The notes under the pieces: model-generated | The model's input: only the letters and a program-made list of their open reading frames with translations | What the model was told of the DNA's origin: nothing | The model's database searches: none | In this document: positions 25,791 through 36,087 of the stretch, piece after piece | How the letters are laid out: every line of letters starts with the position of its first letter | Numbering within the stretch: position 1 is the first letter of the stretch | Position numbers and translations under genes: made by a program | Assembly (NCBI RefSeq): GCF_021379005.1 | Contig: NZ_CP075171.1 | Span: 4,898,001 to 4,962,000, forward strand | Length of the DNA stretch: 64,000 nt | Origin: Leptodesmis sichuanensis A121 | GTDB lineage: Bacteria > Cyanobacteriota > Cyanobacteriia > Leptolyngbyales > Leptolyngbyaceae | Direction of reading: 5' to 3'

Positions 25791-27518
25791 TTAATACTTG
25801 CGCTCCTGAGGTTGGAACAGTGTGATGTTGACAGGCAGGTAACTGAGGTCGATCCCGGCAGGGGAATAGTAGGCCAGGGTGTGTTTCAGGAAGTTGGTGT
25901 CATCCCGATCGGGGTAATCTTCCCGCGCGTGAGAACCCCGGCTTTCTTTGCGATTCAGGGCTGAAGTAAGAATCATCTCACCGACGATCATTAAACTACG
26001 GAGTTCGATCGCCTCAATAATCTCCGTATTCCAGCAGGTGCCGCGATCGTCCAGGCGAATTTGACCATACAGATTCTGAATCTCTTTGAGACGGGCAATT
26101 CCTTCCTGCATCACCTCTTCTGAGCGAAACACGCCACAGTAATGGGTCATGCAATCCTGGTACTGCTGTCGAATCTCGTTAATTCGGTAGGTTCCAGTCT
26201 GGTTGAGCAATGCCTGGAGTTGCTCTTTAGCTTCGTTTAAGTAACGGGTTTCGTCCACATCCGGGAGTTTGCGGTTTTGCACGTAGCGGGAGATCGTGGC
26301 TCCTGTCCGTCGTCCATAAACCACGCATTCCAGCAGGGAATTACTCCCCAGCCGATTGGCTCCATGCACAGAAACACAGGCCGCCTCGCCAGCCGCAAAA
26401 AATCCTTCCACCAACTCGTCTGGACTGCGGCGCACCTGACCATCTGTATTTACGGGAATGCCACCCATTGAGTAATGAACCGTGGGTCGCACAGGCATGG
26501 GTTGATGCACAGCATCGATCCCCAGCAGTCGATGGGCTTCTTCCCAGCAGAAGGGCACCCGGTTCATGATCTTTTCCTCACCCATGTGGCGCAAGTCCAG
26601 ATACACGAATGGCCCTCCGGCAGTGCCATCGGGATTAATTCCCCGTCCGGCACGAATTTCGCGGGTGATGGCACGGGAGGTGATATCACGGGGAGCCAGT
26701 TCCATACGGCTGGGGGCATAGTCCTCCATGAATCGCCGTCCCTCGCTGTTAATCAGGTAGGCTCCCTCTCCCCGCACCGCTTCCGAAATCAGCACCCCAA
26801 CCGGATACAGGCCGGTGGGATGGAACTGGACGAACTCCATATCCTCCAGAGGCAACCCGGCCAGCGCCGTCATCGCCAATCCATCCCCGGTAGACGCAAA
26901 ATCGTTGGAGGTGGTGTTGTAGACCCGACCGTAACCTCCCGTAGCGAACATCACGGCCTTGGCGCGAATCACCTCCAGTTGACCATCCATAAGGTGGTAC
27001 ATGACGACTCCCTTTGCCTGTCCCTCTTCCAGAATCAGCCGCATCACATACCATTCGTCGTAAATCTTTACGCCATGCCGCATCAGGTTACAAATCAGTT
27101 CGTGCAGAATGGCGTGTCCGGTTTTGTCGGCGGCGTAGCAGGTGCGGTTGTGGGAATGGCCGCCAAAGGCACGCTGGGCAATTCGACCGTTGGGAAAGCG
27201 GGAGAACAACACACCCATGTGTTCCAGGTCAATCACGACTTCTGGTGCTTCACGGGTGAGGATTTCTACGGCATCCTGGTCGGCCAGATAGTCGGATCCT
27301 TTGACGGTATCGAAAGCATGAGCTTCCCAGGTGTCTGTAGGATCAGCGTTTTGCAGAACTGCCGCAATTCCTCCCTGGGCCGCAACAGAGTGAGAGCGGA
27401 TGGGATGGGTTTTAGCAATCAGACCAACGCTCAGGTTGGGAGCCAGACGAGCGATTTCGAGGGCGGCACGGGAACCTGCGAGTCCGCCCCCAATGATAAT
27501 GACATCGTGTTCAAGCAT
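25791..27518 (-). CDS. sdhA: Succinate dehydrogenase/fumarate reductase flavoprotein subunit
   Basis: A 575-residue FAD protein that oxidises succinate to fumarate, feeding electrons to the plastoquinone pool. Landmarks are DVIIIGGGLAGSRAALEIAR, the flavinylation-type HSVAAQGGIAAVLQNADPTD, GGHSHNRTCYAADKTGHA, EFVQFHPTGLYPVGVLISEA and ANRLGSNSLLECVVYGRR. The ATG at 27518 starts at the Rossmann strand. The frame upstream (PPVEDFSPRL...) is unlikely to be translated. No sdhB or membrane anchor gene is adjacent, as is usual in cyanobacteria. L-aspartate oxidase is a relative, but the length and motifs favour SdhA. Confidence 0.88.
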   Translation of the reverse strand: MLEHDVIIIGGGLAGSRAALEIARLAPNLSVGLIAKTHPIRSHSVAAQGGIAAVLQNADPTDTWEAHAFDTVKGSDYLADQDAVEILTREAPEVVIDLEHMGVLFSRFPNGRIAQRAFGGHSHNRTCYAADKTGHAILHELICNLMRHGVKIYDEWYVMRLILEEGQAKGVVMYHLMDGQLEVIRAKAVMFATGGYGRVYNTTSNDFASTGDGLAMTALAGLPLEDMEFVQFHPTGLYPVGVLISEAVRGEGAYLINSEGRRFMEDYAPSRMELAPRDITSRAITREIRAGRGINPDGTAGGPFVYLDLRHMGEEKIMNRVPFCWEEAHRLLGIDAVHQPMPVRPTVHYSMGGIPVNTDGQVRRSPDELVEGFFAAGEAACVSVHGANRLGSNSLLECVVYGRRTGATISRYVQNRKLPDVDETRYLNEAKEQLQALLNQTGTYRINEIRQQYQDCMTHYCGVFRSEEVMQEGIARLKEIQNLYGQIRLDDRGTCWNTEIIEAIELRSLMIVGEMILTSALNRKESRGSHAREDYPDRDDTNFLKHTLAYYSPAGIDLSYLPVNITLFQPQERKY

Positions 27519-27678
27519 AGAGATTAAACGTGGGGAAAAGTCCTCTACCGGGGGCAAAGAACAACTGAGGATGGATTGGTGCTGCGTAATGCCTCATTTC
27601 CAGCCCGGATTAACGTGGCAGCGATCGCCTTATCCATCCTACAAAATTCACTGTTATTGAGTTTTCATTGCTTAATCT

Positions 27679-27996
27679 TTAGCTGACGACTTGGGCTGTC
27701 CGCTGGCTGGACGCATCCGCCGTTACAGACGTAGAGCTTTTGGCCGTAGCGGGATCAATCGCCGAGATCTCAATGTGGTTCAGCAACGTCGTGACGAAGG
27801 CAAACAGAAGGAACGGTAGGGTTAATACCAGAATCAGGCCGACCGTCGCCAGGGCAAATACAGGCCGACTCGCCCCCATAAATCCCATTGAGGCCGCCAG
27901 ACTAACAAAAATTACAATCAGCCAAACAATAATTTGACCGTAAATATCACCGAATGAAAGGGTACAGACTATACGATACTTTGATAAGTTGCTCAT
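27679..27996 (-). CDS. Conserved cyanobacterial membrane protein
   Basis: A 105-residue protein with two or three transmembrane segments (IIVWLIVIFVSLAASMGFMG, PVFALATVGLILVLTLPFLL). The Ser/Thr-rich C-terminal tail is likely exposed. The N-terminal KYRIVCTLSFGDIYGQ segment is distinctive and, from memory, occurs in a family of unknown function in cyanobacteria. It lies upstream of sdhA on the same strand with about 160 bp between, so cotranscription is possible but unproven. Confidence 0.7.
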   Translation of the reverse strand: MSNLSKYRIVCTLSFGDIYGQIIVWLIVIFVSLAASMGFMGASRPVFALATVGLILVLTLPFLLFAFVTTLLNHIEISAIDPATAKSSTSVTADASSQRTAQVVS

Positions 27997-28250
27997 GACC
28001 GGCCTCTAGAAGTTTGCTAGTACGACGGGCTGTAAATCTATAAGGTATAAGGTAAAGCTGGAAGGAAGCGTTTGGGGATTTCTAAATCTTTTTGAAAAGT
28101 TCGCAATATAGCTTTACAATTAGCGTCTTATCTGTTGCTCTACTTCAACATTTCCCCAGTGGAAGCAAGGGGTGTCTGTAACAGGTTTTTCAGTTTGAGC
28201 TTTTCGTTTTGAATGGGTCTCGTTCCCGTGCATCTCACCTGAGAACGACT

Positions 28251-29105
28251 ATGGCTATTCTTCCACCATTTCTAATTGTTTTGGATACCAGTGCCTTACT
28301 TGCTGGAGAAACCCGGCAGTGGCAGGAGATCACCCGCTTGGGAGAGTGTTTTGTTCCGGAGGCTGGTCTGGAGGCGATACAAATGTTGTGCGATCGCGCC
28401 AGTGAACCGGAGATCGAAAGTAAAGCCAGAGAGTTCATGCGCTTTTTTGAAACCAGTGGCTGGCAGACGACTAACGCGATCGCCGAGCATCCCTCTTTGC
28501 AACCCGCGGCAGGTCATGCCTTAAGCCAACGAGCACGACTGGCTCTGGAGGTACTACAAAATGCTTACGGACTGGCCCATCGTCGTTCAGAGAGTTTGGT
28601 GATCCTGGTGGCGAATGACCAACCCCTGCTGCAACGGCTTTTGGGATTGAACCGGTCTAACCTGTGTGGTATCCCTCTGACTGCTCTGGTGCAATGGAGC
28701 CGCACTCAACGCCGACCAGCCACTGTCAACCATCACCTGCAATTGATGCGGTCTACAACCCCAGTTACCAGTGAAATCACCCAGTCCCAGGAAGCCTCTG
28801 GCCCTCATTCACTGCCCTTGAAACAGAACACCAGTCGCCAAAAGGCTGCCCGTCAAATTTCAGCTCACCAACGATCGACCAGTTCTCCTTCTGCATCTGC
28901 TCCCGCGCGATCGCTGGCACCTCGTCCCAACGCCAGGGCTTCCTCGTCTCCCCACCGCATCCGCCGTTCTTTCCGGTTTTCCAGCTTTCTGGCCAATCTG
29001 ATTACCCTGGCTGTTCTGGTGCTCGTCGGAGGTGCCCTCTGGCGATTCATTCATCCCGCCAGTTTCAACCAATTCTGGCAACAATTGCCGTTTGTCGCAC
29101 GATGA
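28251..29105 (+). CDS. PIN-like domain protein with C-terminal membrane helix
   Basis: A 284-residue protein. Residues 6-140 resemble a PIN/VapC-type nuclease fold, starting FLIVLDTSALLAGETRQW with the first acidic residue and later VILVANDQPLLQRLLGL with another Asp. A Ser/Ala/Arg-rich unstructured linker spans about 170-245. A single membrane helix (LANLITLAVLVLVGGALWRF) follows, then a short tail. It may be an RNA-binding or RNA-cleaving protein held at the membrane; this is inferred from the fold. The ATG at 28251 is preferred over a TTG at 28209. No antitoxin gene is adjacent. Confidence 0.7.
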   Translation: MAILPPFLIVLDTSALLAGETRQWQEITRLGECFVPEAGLEAIQMLCDRASEPEIESKAREFMRFFETSGWQTTNAIAEHPSLQPAAGHALSQRARLALEVLQNAYGLAHRRSESLVILVANDQPLLQRLLGLNRSNLCGIPLTALVQWSRTQRRPATVNHHLQLMRSTTPVTSEITQSQEASGPHSLPLKQNTSRQKAARQISAHQRSTSSPSASAPARSLAPRPNARASSSPHRIRRSFRFSSFLANLITLAVLVLVGGALWRFIHPASFNQFWQQLPFVAR

Positions 29106-29189
29106 AAACATGGCATCAGGTGCGAGAGCAGGGGACAAACGTTCAAGAGGATGACGTTTATGCAGTGTGATCGAATAAAATCTGGTTTA

Positions 29190-29612
29190 ATGAAAAGCCT
29201 ACAGAAGTTGCATCAGAGTTCCAAATATGTGGCTCCAGTGCTGGTTTTAGCTGGAGTGCTGTCTCTAGGGATGGGCATGGGTTCGGGAAAACCCGCGATC
29301 GCTGTATCCTTTATGGCAAACCAGCCTGACTTTGTGATCAGTGCCGCACCTGCTCAAACCGTCCAACCTCCCCCAACGCTGATCAGCACCCTGCGGCGAT
29401 CGCTTAGCAAGCAAACTGGCATTCCTGCTAAAGCATTACGAGTTGTGGAAAGTTCCCCAAAAACCTGGCCAAACGGTTGCCTGGGGTTGGCCAGACCCGA
29501 TGAAATGTGTACCCAGGTAATGATCCCAGGTTGGCGGGTGGTATTCTCTCATGGCTCTCAACGGTGGATCTACCGGACAGACGCAACAGGAAAAAACTAT
29601 CGTTTGGAGTAA
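29190..29612 (+). CDS. Secreted cyanobacterial hypothetical protein
   Basis: A 140-residue protein from the ATG at 29190; an in-frame ATG at 29151 would add 13 residues. A signal-peptide-like segment (APVLVLAGVLSLGMGMG) is followed by a Pro-rich linker and a folded domain: LRRSLSKQTGIPAKALRVVE, TWPNGCLGLARPDEMCTQ and PGWRVVFSHGSQRWIYRTD. The two cysteines may form a disulfide. Similar small periplasmic proteins are frequent in cyanobacteria and uncharacterised. The stop codon overlaps a GTAACTACTCAG sequence that matches the IS66 terminus. Confidence 0.7.
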   Translation: MKSLQKLHQSSKYVAPVLVLAGVLSLGMGMGSGKPAIAVSFMANQPDFVISAAPAQTVQPPPTLISTLRRSLSKQTGIPAKALRVVESSPKTWPNGCLGLARPDEMCTQVMIPGWRVVFSHGSQRWIYRTDATGKNYRLE

Positions 29613-30044
29613 CTACTCAGCCACTCCCGGATCAGCAGATTTGATCGCCATTACCTTCCCCAGTCCAGCAGGCGGCGATCGCTATGCAGATAGTGTTCAA
29701 GCTCAGTTCCCCCAGAAATTGCCAACCAGTGTTCCAACTTGGAACCGGATGCAGAGGTAGAGCCTTTGCGGGGAAACATCTTTACACAGGAGACCAGCTT
29801 GTAGCGAATCTCACGGAAATAGCCCACCTTTCTTGTGTAGATTCTTCGCAAAGACTTGATTAAATTTTAGCTAAACTACGGTTTTCCTATCGAGTTGTGC
29901 TATTTATTGAAAAGGATTGTAATACCTCGTTCGTTATTTATAAACAGCTTGTATTCCTATGACAGGGTGTGGGTAGAAAATCCCGTGTTTTCACCGTAAA
30001 TTTCAACCTCCCTTTGCATTTCCTAGAAATTAAGCAAAAAGAAT
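29613..30044. other. Gene-free stretch with an IS66-like end
   Basis: About 430 bp with no convincing gene. A GTAACTACTCAG dodecamer at 29609-29620 equals the first 12 bases of the IS66 terminus at 10132, but no second end or transposase remnant is present. A minus-strand frame at 29651-29851 shows no recognisable domain and is probably chance. Confidence 0.4.
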
Positions 30045-30638
30045 ATGAATACTTCCGCTAACCATCCTCTTATTCACTCACTGGAATCGGGTCCGCGATC
30101 GCAATCCTCCCACCCTGCGCAGCACCTCAATTCCTCAGAAGCGGGATTCTACTACTTTGCCTATGGCTCTTGTATGTGCCCAGTTGATTTGAAGCGAACA
30201 TTAGGTGAAAGTACTCATCCCTACGTGATCGGTCATGCCACACTCACAGGCTACCGATTAGGCTTCTACCGCCAATCTCCCCGGCGGAAATGTGGAGTTC
30301 TGGATGTGGTAAAAGATACTAACTCCAAAGTTGAGGGAGTTTTGTATTACCTGCCCTGGCGGCTGAGCGATCGCCTGGATGAACGGGAGGAGGTTCCCCA
30401 CGGCTATCGGCATGAAACGATCGAAGTGCATTGCCAAAGCAAAATTTATAGCAACGTCCGCACCTATGTGGTGGTGAATAAGCTGAAAGAAGAATTAGCT
30501 CCAAACGACTGGTATTTCAGTGTGGTCATGCGGGGCGCTGTTACCTGCGGTTTACCAGAACAGTATTGCTGGCAACTCTTTAACCATATGCACCAACTTC
30601 AACAGCAGCAATGGGTTTCTCCCCTGCGCTCTGCCTAG
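30045..30638 (+). CDS. Gamma-glutamylcyclotransferase-like protein
   Basis: A 197-residue protein of the GGCT/AIG2 fold. The substrate-binding loop YFAYGSCMCPVDL (YGS near residue 45) and the acidic catalytic region LDEREEVPHGYRHETIEV match the family. A ~30-residue Ser/His-rich N terminus precedes the domain. Enzymes of this fold cyclise gamma-glutamyl residues to 5-oxoproline, in glutathione or gamma-glutamylamine turnover; the exact substrate is unknown. The gene is monocistronic, convergent with mnmG. Confidence 0.75.
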   Translation: MNTSANHPLIHSLESGPRSQSSHPAQHLNSSEAGFYYFAYGSCMCPVDLKRTLGESTHPYVIGHATLTGYRLGFYRQSPRRKCGVLDVVKDTNSKVEGVLYYLPWRLSDRLDEREEVPHGYRHETIEVHCQSKIYSNVRTYVVVNKLKEELAPNDWYFSVVMRGAVTCGLPEQYCWQLFNHMHQLQQQQWVSPLRSA

Positions 30639-30717
30639 AACGTGCTTTAAACCCTGAGAGCCGCAGCAAATAGGCTGGCTGATCAAAGCGAGTGCCTCGA
30701 CGAGATGCCCTGCAGTG

Positions 30718-32637
30718 CTATTCAGTAGTCAACTTAGCTGCAATCTGATTTTGTCGAGCCTGCACTTCCAGGTAAACGAGCAAGGCATTAATGTCTGCCG
30801 GATTGACACCACCGATGCGGGTAGCCTGTCCGATCGACAGAGGACGAATTTTAGACAGTTTTTCGCGGGCTTCCTTCGAGAGGGTGGAAATGGTGTGGTA
30901 ATCCAGATCCGGGGGAAGCTTGCGGTGTTCCTGACGGGCGATCGCATCAATCTGGTGCTGCTGCCGCTGAATGTAGCCGGAATACTTGATATCGATTTCG
31001 GCCCCTTCCTGCTCGGCTCGATCGATGTCTGGATTGTCCAGTCCAAACTGCGCTAGATTCACGTAATGGAATCCCGGTTTCCGCAACAATTCTGCCAGGG
31101 TAATCGAGCCTTTAATCGCCTGTCCCGTATGCGCCGCGATCGCCTGACCCAAGTCGTCATGTTCCTTAACACGAGTTTCGTGCAACCGTTCTTTTTCAGC
31201 GGCAATATTGGTCTGCTTGCGCTGAAATAGCTGCCAGCGGCGATCGTCAATTAAACCAATTTCTCGGCCTAGAGGAGTGAGTCGCTGATCGGCATTATCC
31301 GATCGCAAAATCAGGCGATATTCCGATCGCGAAGTCAGCATCCGATAGGGTTCTCGCAAATCCTTAGTACAGAGGTCATCAATCAGGGTGCCAATGTAAC
31401 TTTGTTCCCGCGGGAAGGTAATCATCTCCTGACCCCGAACAAAGCGAGCGGCATTAATTCCGGCCACAATGCCCTGAGCCGCCGCTTCTTCATAGCCTGT
31501 CGTACCATTAATTTGGCCTGCACAAAATAGTCCCTCAAGCTTTTTGGTCATCAAGGTGGGGTAGCACTGGGTTGCGGGCAGGTAATCGTACTCCACGGCG
31601 TAGGCGGGTCGCAGCATGGTGCAGTACTCCAGACCGGGGAGCGATCGCAACATTTGCAACTGAATCGCTTCCGGTAATCCAGTGGAAAAGCCCTGTACAT
31701 AGATTTCATGACTATCCCGTCCTTCCGGTTCCAGGAAAATCTGATGGCTTTCCTTATCGGCAAACCGCACAATTTTGTCCTCAATGCTGGGACAGTAGCG
31801 CGGCCCTTTCGCGTCCACCCAACCACCATAAACTGGGGAGAGATGTAAATTTTCTTGAATAATTCGGTGCGTTTCAGCCGTGGTGCGAGTCAGGTAGCAG
31901 TTCATAGATTCTCGCTCAATCCACACTTTCGGATCAAAGCTGAACCAGCGAATTTCTGGATCACTGGGTTGAGGTTCTAAAGTATCAAAGTGAATTGAAC
32001 GGCGATCGACCCTGGCAGGTGTGCCTGTTTTCAATCGGCCTGTCTCAAATCCCAGCCGATTTAGAGTTTCTGTCAGTCCTTCTGCCGCAAACTCTCCAGC
32101 TCGACCCGCTGGCATGGATTTGTTGCCCACCCAGATGCGTCCGCCCAGGAAGGTGCCCGTCGTCAGAATCACCGCTTTGCACTCAAAGGCCACCCCAAAA
32201 TAGGTCTGTACGCCGATCACTTGATCATTCTGACCCAGCACCAGATCCGTGACCATCCCCTCACGCACCGTGAGATTGGGTTGATTGTCCACAATCCCTT
32301 TCATCACGGCAGCATATTCCCGCTTGTCCGTTTGCGCCCGCAATGCCCAGACTGCTGGCCCCCGCGAAGAATTGAGAATGCGCTTTTGCAAATAGGTGCG
32401 ATCGGCCATTTTGCCAATCTCGCCACCTAACGCATCGACCTCATGCACCAGTTGGGATTTTGCAGGGCCGCCAACCGCCGGATTACAGGGCTGCCACGCA
32501 ATTTTATCCAGGTTGAGTGTCAACAGCAGGGTGCGACATCCCAAGCGGGCCGTTGCCAGAGCCGCTTCACAGCCGGAGTGTCCAGCTCCAACCACAACCA
32601 CATCAAACGTATCCAAAAATTCCACAGGCGGAGTCAT
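30718..32637 (-). CDS. mnmG: tRNA uridine-5-carboxymethylaminomethyl modification enzyme MnmG
   Basis: A 639-residue FAD protein that, with MnmE, installs the cmnm5 group at wobble U34 of certain tRNAs. FAD motif [20 protein letters not shown], then the MnmG signature [20 protein letters not shown] and [19 protein letters not shown]. The C-terminal part shows [20 protein letters not shown], the RNA-binding region, and ends with [19 protein letters not shown]. Full length for the family. The ATG at 32637 precedes the Rossmann strand; the upstream TTG adds only three residues. No mnmE lies nearby. Confidence 0.96.
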   Translation of the reverse strand: MTPPVEFLDTFDVVVVGAGHSGCEAALATARLGCRTLLLTLNLDKIAWQPCNPAVGGPAKSQLVHEVDALGGEIGKMADRTYLQKRILNSSRGPAVWALRAQTDKREYAAVMKGIVDNQPNLTVREGMVTDLVLGQNDQVIGVQTYFGVAFECKAVILTTGTFLGGRIWVGNKSMPAGRAGEFAAEGLTETLNRLGFETGRLKTGTPARVDRRSIHFDTLEPQPSDPEIRWFSFDPKVWIERESMNCYLTRTTAETHRIIQENLHLSPVYGGWVDAKGPRYCPSIEDKIVRFADKESHQIFLEPEGRDSHEIYVQGFSTGLPEAIQLQMLRSLPGLEYCTMLRPAYAVEYDYLPATQCYPTLMTKKLEGLFCAGQINGTTGYEEAAAQGIVAGINAARFVRGQEMITFPREQSYIGTLIDDLCTKDLREPYRMLTSRSEYRLILRSDNADQRLTPLGREIGLIDDRRWQLFQRKQTNIAAEKERLHETRVKEHDDLGQAIAAHTGQAIKGSITLAELLRKPGFHYVNLAQFGLDNPDIDRAEQEGAEIDIKYSGYIQRQQHQIDAIARQEHRKLPPDLDYHTISTLSKEAREKLSKIRPLSIGQATRIGGVNPADINALLVYLEVQARQNQIAAKLTTE

Positions 32638-33050
32638 GAGTCGCAAGAGTACAAGGCTTCAGTCTTTTATTGTAGAAGGTCGCTGCGATCGCGGGTGAAT
32701 TGTCCTCACTGCCAGAATCTACCTGTAGGGATGAGGAGTGGGCGGATGGGCCAAATCCCCTATCTACCCTCGCCCTGCTGGACAAAAGATCAATTAAGCA
32801 CCCAGGAGAGTTGGCAAAGTTTCTGCAAAGAGAGCCAGTAAAAACCCTCATCCGAAGCGGGGGTTCAGTATATTTATGCAATAACGCGATCGTGAAATTA
32901 CTAATTTGAGCTTAAAAATATCCCGGCTATTACCAGTAGATTATCCAATCGAGTGATTTTTTGTTACCTGAATAGCAACTTTTGTTTATCTATTCACGGT
33001 GTTTTATTGACCTTGTCTGAATCTCCAATTCTCATTCATTATTCTCACCC
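32638..33050. other. Gene-free divergent promoter region
   Basis: About 410 bp between the divergent mnmG and glycosyltransferase genes. Short frames on both strands have no recognisable domains or ribosome sites. The AT-rich part near 32880-33050 probably contains the promoter of the downstream gene. Confidence 0.4.
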
Positions 33051-34169
33051 ATGCTACAAACTGCTTCTGTTCATAACTCTTTTATTACTGCTTCCTTCGT
33101 ACCGCAGACAGCACTTTTACCCCCGCTTCCCTATCCCGTTTACTTTGTTGCGAAAGATCCAAAATGGCTGGATTTAATTCATAGTGATGAACTGCCGCCA
33201 GTTACATCCCTTTACGAACGTTGTTTGAAAGATCATGATATCTGGTCGGCGCAGGCGTATATCGATCTGAAGCAACGGGGGTTGGATGTGCATTTGGTAG
33301 CGAATCCCGTTCCTGGTCAAATTTGCATTATTCCCTATTACCACCTCTCTCCCAAGGATTTGTTATTCAAGAGCTATGTCGTTGCCTGTCAGCATGATTC
33401 TCCTCACCCCAAATTGTGTGAACAGCGGATCGTGATTAATCCTTCTCGTGTGCTCGACAGCACTCACCACTTCCTGCCGCATCGGCCTCAACCTAACTTA
33501 AAACCTCGCAACCCCGATCGCGGTTCTACTATTCAGAATCTCGTTTTCAAGGGCAAAGCCTTTAACCTGTGCCCATCCTTCCGCACGCCAGGGTTTTTGG
33601 CTGAACTGAACTCTCTGGGGATTCAACTGATCACCAATACAGAACAGATCCAGTCCGATCGTGAGACCTTTGCAGGCTGGGCTGATTACTCTCAAGCCGA
33701 TGTGGTGCTGGCCGTTCGCAACCTGACGGAATTTGATGCTTCCCATAAACCCGCTTTGAAGTTGATTAATGCCTGGTTTGCAGGATGTCCTGCCCTGCTC
33801 GGTCCTGAATCTGCCTACCAGTCCCTGCGGCAGTCCGATCTAGACTACATTGAAGTGCGTACTCCCGCAGACGTGATCGCAGCCCTCAAATACCTGCAAA
33901 ACAATCCCGATGTTTATCAGGCGATGGTGGAAAATGGCTTCCAACGAGCACAGGAATTCACGCCCGATCGCATTGCCCTGGCATGGTACACACTTCTGGC
34001 TGGCCCGATCGCCAGAGGCTACGAAGCATGGCTGCAGCAATCTCCCATCCAGAAACACTTGAGCCGCCCTGTTCAATACCTCTGGCAAATTGCTGCCCAC
34101 AAATTGGCCCATAAGCAATACTTACACCGAGTCCATCACGGCCCACGAATTTTGTCTGGGCATCATTAG
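33051..34169 (+). CDS. Glycosyltransferase family protein (GT-B-like)
   Basis: A 372-residue protein. The N-terminal part (PYPVYFVAKDPKWLDLIHSD) and the middle (DLKQRGLDVHLVANPVPGQI) have a Rossmann-like alternation. The C-terminal half has YSQADVVLAVRNLTEFDASH, INAWFAGCPALLGPESAYQS and AQEFTPDRIALAWYTLLAGP, which resemble the donor-binding domain of GT-B enzymes. No membrane segment is visible. Acceptor and sugar are unknown; surface polysaccharide synthesis is plausible. A convergent SPS-like glycosyltransferase gene lies downstream. Confidence 0.65.
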   Translation: MLQTASVHNSFITASFVPQTALLPPLPYPVYFVAKDPKWLDLIHSDELPPVTSLYERCLKDHDIWSAQAYIDLKQRGLDVHLVANPVPGQICIIPYYHLSPKDLLFKSYVVACQHDSPHPKLCEQRIVINPSRVLDSTHHFLPHRPQPNLKPRNPDRGSTIQNLVFKGKAFNLCPSFRTPGFLAELNSLGIQLITNTEQIQSDRETFAGWADYSQADVVLAVRNLTEFDASHKPALKLINAWFAGCPALLGPESAYQSLRQSDLDYIEVRTPADVIAALKYLQNNPDVYQAMVENGFQRAQEFTPDRIALAWYTLLAGPIARGYEAWLQQSPIQKHLSRPVQYLWQIAAHKLAHKQYLHRVHHGPRILSGHH

Positions 34170-34300
34170 TTCTTTGTCCTTAGTCATTTGTCAAAGCTGG
34201 CACGAGGTACGGGGCACGAGGTTCAGTTAGAGAAGTTCTGAGCTAGGAGCCACGAACCACGAGCCAGTTAATCAACAAATGACGACTGATGACTGACCAA
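34170..34300. repeat. Short tandem repeats between glycosyltransferase genes
   Basis: Units of the TTAGTCATTTGTC and AATGACGACTGATGACTGACC type, plus two GCACGAGG units and the pair AGCCACGAACCACGAGCC. They are similar to repeats near 2.3 and 56.1 kb. Confidence 0.5.
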
Positions 34301-34365
34301 GAACTTTCTACGTGTCTGTGAACGGGGAATCTCCAGCTATACGCAAAGCGTTAGCTGGATGAGCG

Positions 34366-35820
34366 TCAAGATGCGATCGTCAATGTACTGTCTGGCGCTA
34401 TTAGTGACTCATTGTTGACGCTTAACAGCCCGGTATGAGAAATCGATTGCGCCAGTAAACGACGATACAAATCACTCAGACGGGCCGCCACACCCGACCA
34501 ACTAAAGTTTTGCTGCACCCGGATGGGAGCCTGCCGCCTCAGTTTGCGTGCCCACAATTCGTCACTGAGAATGCGGTTAATGGCATCTGCAAACTTTTCT
34601 TCGTCTTGGGGGGGCACTAGAAGACCCGTTTCTTCAGGAATGACTGTAAACTTCAAGCCGCCAACAGCAGAGGCCACGACTGGCGTGCCACAGGCCATTG
34701 CTTCTAATGCCACCAGGCCAAACGGTTCGTAGTGACTGGGTACCACACACACATCAGCGGCTGTGTAATAGAGGGGCAGGCGATCGTGACCCACCCGTCC
34801 CACAAACTGAGTCTGATCCGCCAGCCCTAATTCCTGCACCAGACGTTCAATCCGCTCCCGTTCTTGTCCATCGGACTGTCCCGGTTCACTGCCGCCCACG
34901 ATCACTAACTTGAGCTTAGAGGGCAGGATCTGATAAGTCGGTGGTTGCAAGCAAGAACCATCCATATCCACAACCGGACATTCTGCCCCAGCTTTTAACC
35001 GGGCAAATGCTTTCACCAGGGTTTCAATCCCTTTCCGGGGATCGAAGCGACCGACATAAAGGACGATCGCCTCATCAGGCGCAAACCCTAACGCGGCTCT
35101 GGCTTCAGCTTTGGGGATGGCGTGAAAATTGGCAATGTCGGTACCGCAGGGAATCACTTCAATTTGCCCCTGCTGCGATACCAGCGATCGCAGTATTTCT
35201 TCTTCCTGTGGACTGGTGGCTACAACACAGTGAGCTTTCTCTAGAATTTCTTTCTCAACCGCTAAACGGGTTTCTGCACTGACAGGCCGCAAGGGAACAG
35301 CCTGATACTTCACAGCGCCCAGAGAATGGTAGGTATGCACCAACTGAATATTGCTCCGTTCCTTGAGCTGCAACCCCACCCAGGCTGACATCCAATAATT
35401 AGTATGAACCAGGGGATAATTGGTGCCTTCCTTGGCCTGGAATTTTTGGAACGCTTCGACAAACTCTGGCATATAGTTGAATAATTGATCGCGGGGCACA
35501 AACTCCTGCGGCCCTGCCACCAGTCGAATCGTGCGGCAATGAGGGGAATGGTGAACGATCGCCGGATCTTCGGGTTTCACCTTGCGGGTGAACATATCCA
35601 CCTGCCAGCCCAACTTAGCCAGTGCCTCTCCAACCTGACGGACGTAGACATTTTGACCACCAGCCTCCTCTTTACCAATTTCAGCCGCCGGATCGCCGTG
35701 ATCCGAGATTAATGCGATCGCCTGTCTAGCAGGAACTTTGGGCCGAGCAGAAACAAAGGGGGCTTTTGCTGACTTAGGAGTTGAGACTGTTGTACTGGCC
35801 TTTGTATTAGGACTCACCAT
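34366..35820 (-). CDS. GT4-family glycosyltransferase (sucrose-phosphate-synthase-like)
   Basis: A 484-residue GT-B enzyme. The N-terminal acceptor domain has ALISDHGDPAAEIGKEEAGG and QNVYVRQVGEALAKLGWQVD, which resemble sucrose-phosphate synthases and sucrose synthases. The donor domain has LYVGRFDPRKGIETLVKAFA, LVIVGGSEPGQ, VVPSHYEPFGLVALEAMACG and GTPVVASAVGG with the E-x7-E motif. The first 30 residues are Lys/Pro/Ala-rich. The start follows GAGGTAAAGAC. Sucrose or another UDP-glucose-derived product is possible; a phosphatase domain is absent, so SPS assignment is uncertain. Confidence 0.85.
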   Translation of the reverse strand: MVSPNTKASTTVSTPKSAKAPFVSARPKVPARQAIALISDHGDPAAEIGKEEAGGQNVYVRQVGEALAKLGWQVDMFTRKVKPEDPAIVHHSPHCRTIRLVAGPQEFVPRDQLFNYMPEFVEAFQKFQAKEGTNYPLVHTNYWMSAWVGLQLKERSNIQLVHTYHSLGAVKYQAVPLRPVSAETRLAVEKEILEKAHCVVATSPQEEEILRSLVSQQGQIEVIPCGTDIANFHAIPKAEARAALGFAPDEAIVLYVGRFDPRKGIETLVKAFARLKAGAECPVVDMDGSCLQPPTYQILPSKLKLVIVGGSEPGQSDGQERERIERLVQELGLADQTQFVGRVGHDRLPLYYTAADVCVVPSHYEPFGLVALEAMACGTPVVASAVGGLKFTVIPEETGLLVPPQDEEKFADAINRILSDELWARKLRRQAPIRVQQNFSWSGVAARLSDLYRRLLAQSISHTGLLSVNNESLIAPDSTLTIAS

Positions 35821-36087
35821 GTCTTTACCTCGTCAAATCGAATAGCGAAATAAGCATCGCCTGTTCTCAGGAATTAGTTTTGTGCAACAGAAAACTTTAT
35901 AACAAGACATAAAGTTTAGTCAGAGTTTAAGAAGCGCAACTTATATCTGGCAAGACGGAGACTTCTACCCAAACAGGTAGGGAGATCCACACCTTTTTTG
36001 GGGCGGTATCCTGGCGAATTTGCATACCATGTAGGTTTGGAAGCCTTTTCATACCGCTATGCTGGGTTTCATGTCCCCTTAAAAGCA

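Noticed and set aside
28251-29105. Toxin-antitoxin VapC interpretation of the PIN protein
   Set aside because: The protein is twice the usual length, ends in a membrane helix and has no antitoxin partner.
29651-29851. Minus-strand frame in the 29.6-30.0 kb gap
   Set aside because: Looked coding at first, but no domain, ribosome site or neighbour supports it.
32603-32909. Short frames on both strands upstream of mnmG
   Set aside because: No ribosome sites, no domains, and composition of intergenic DNA.
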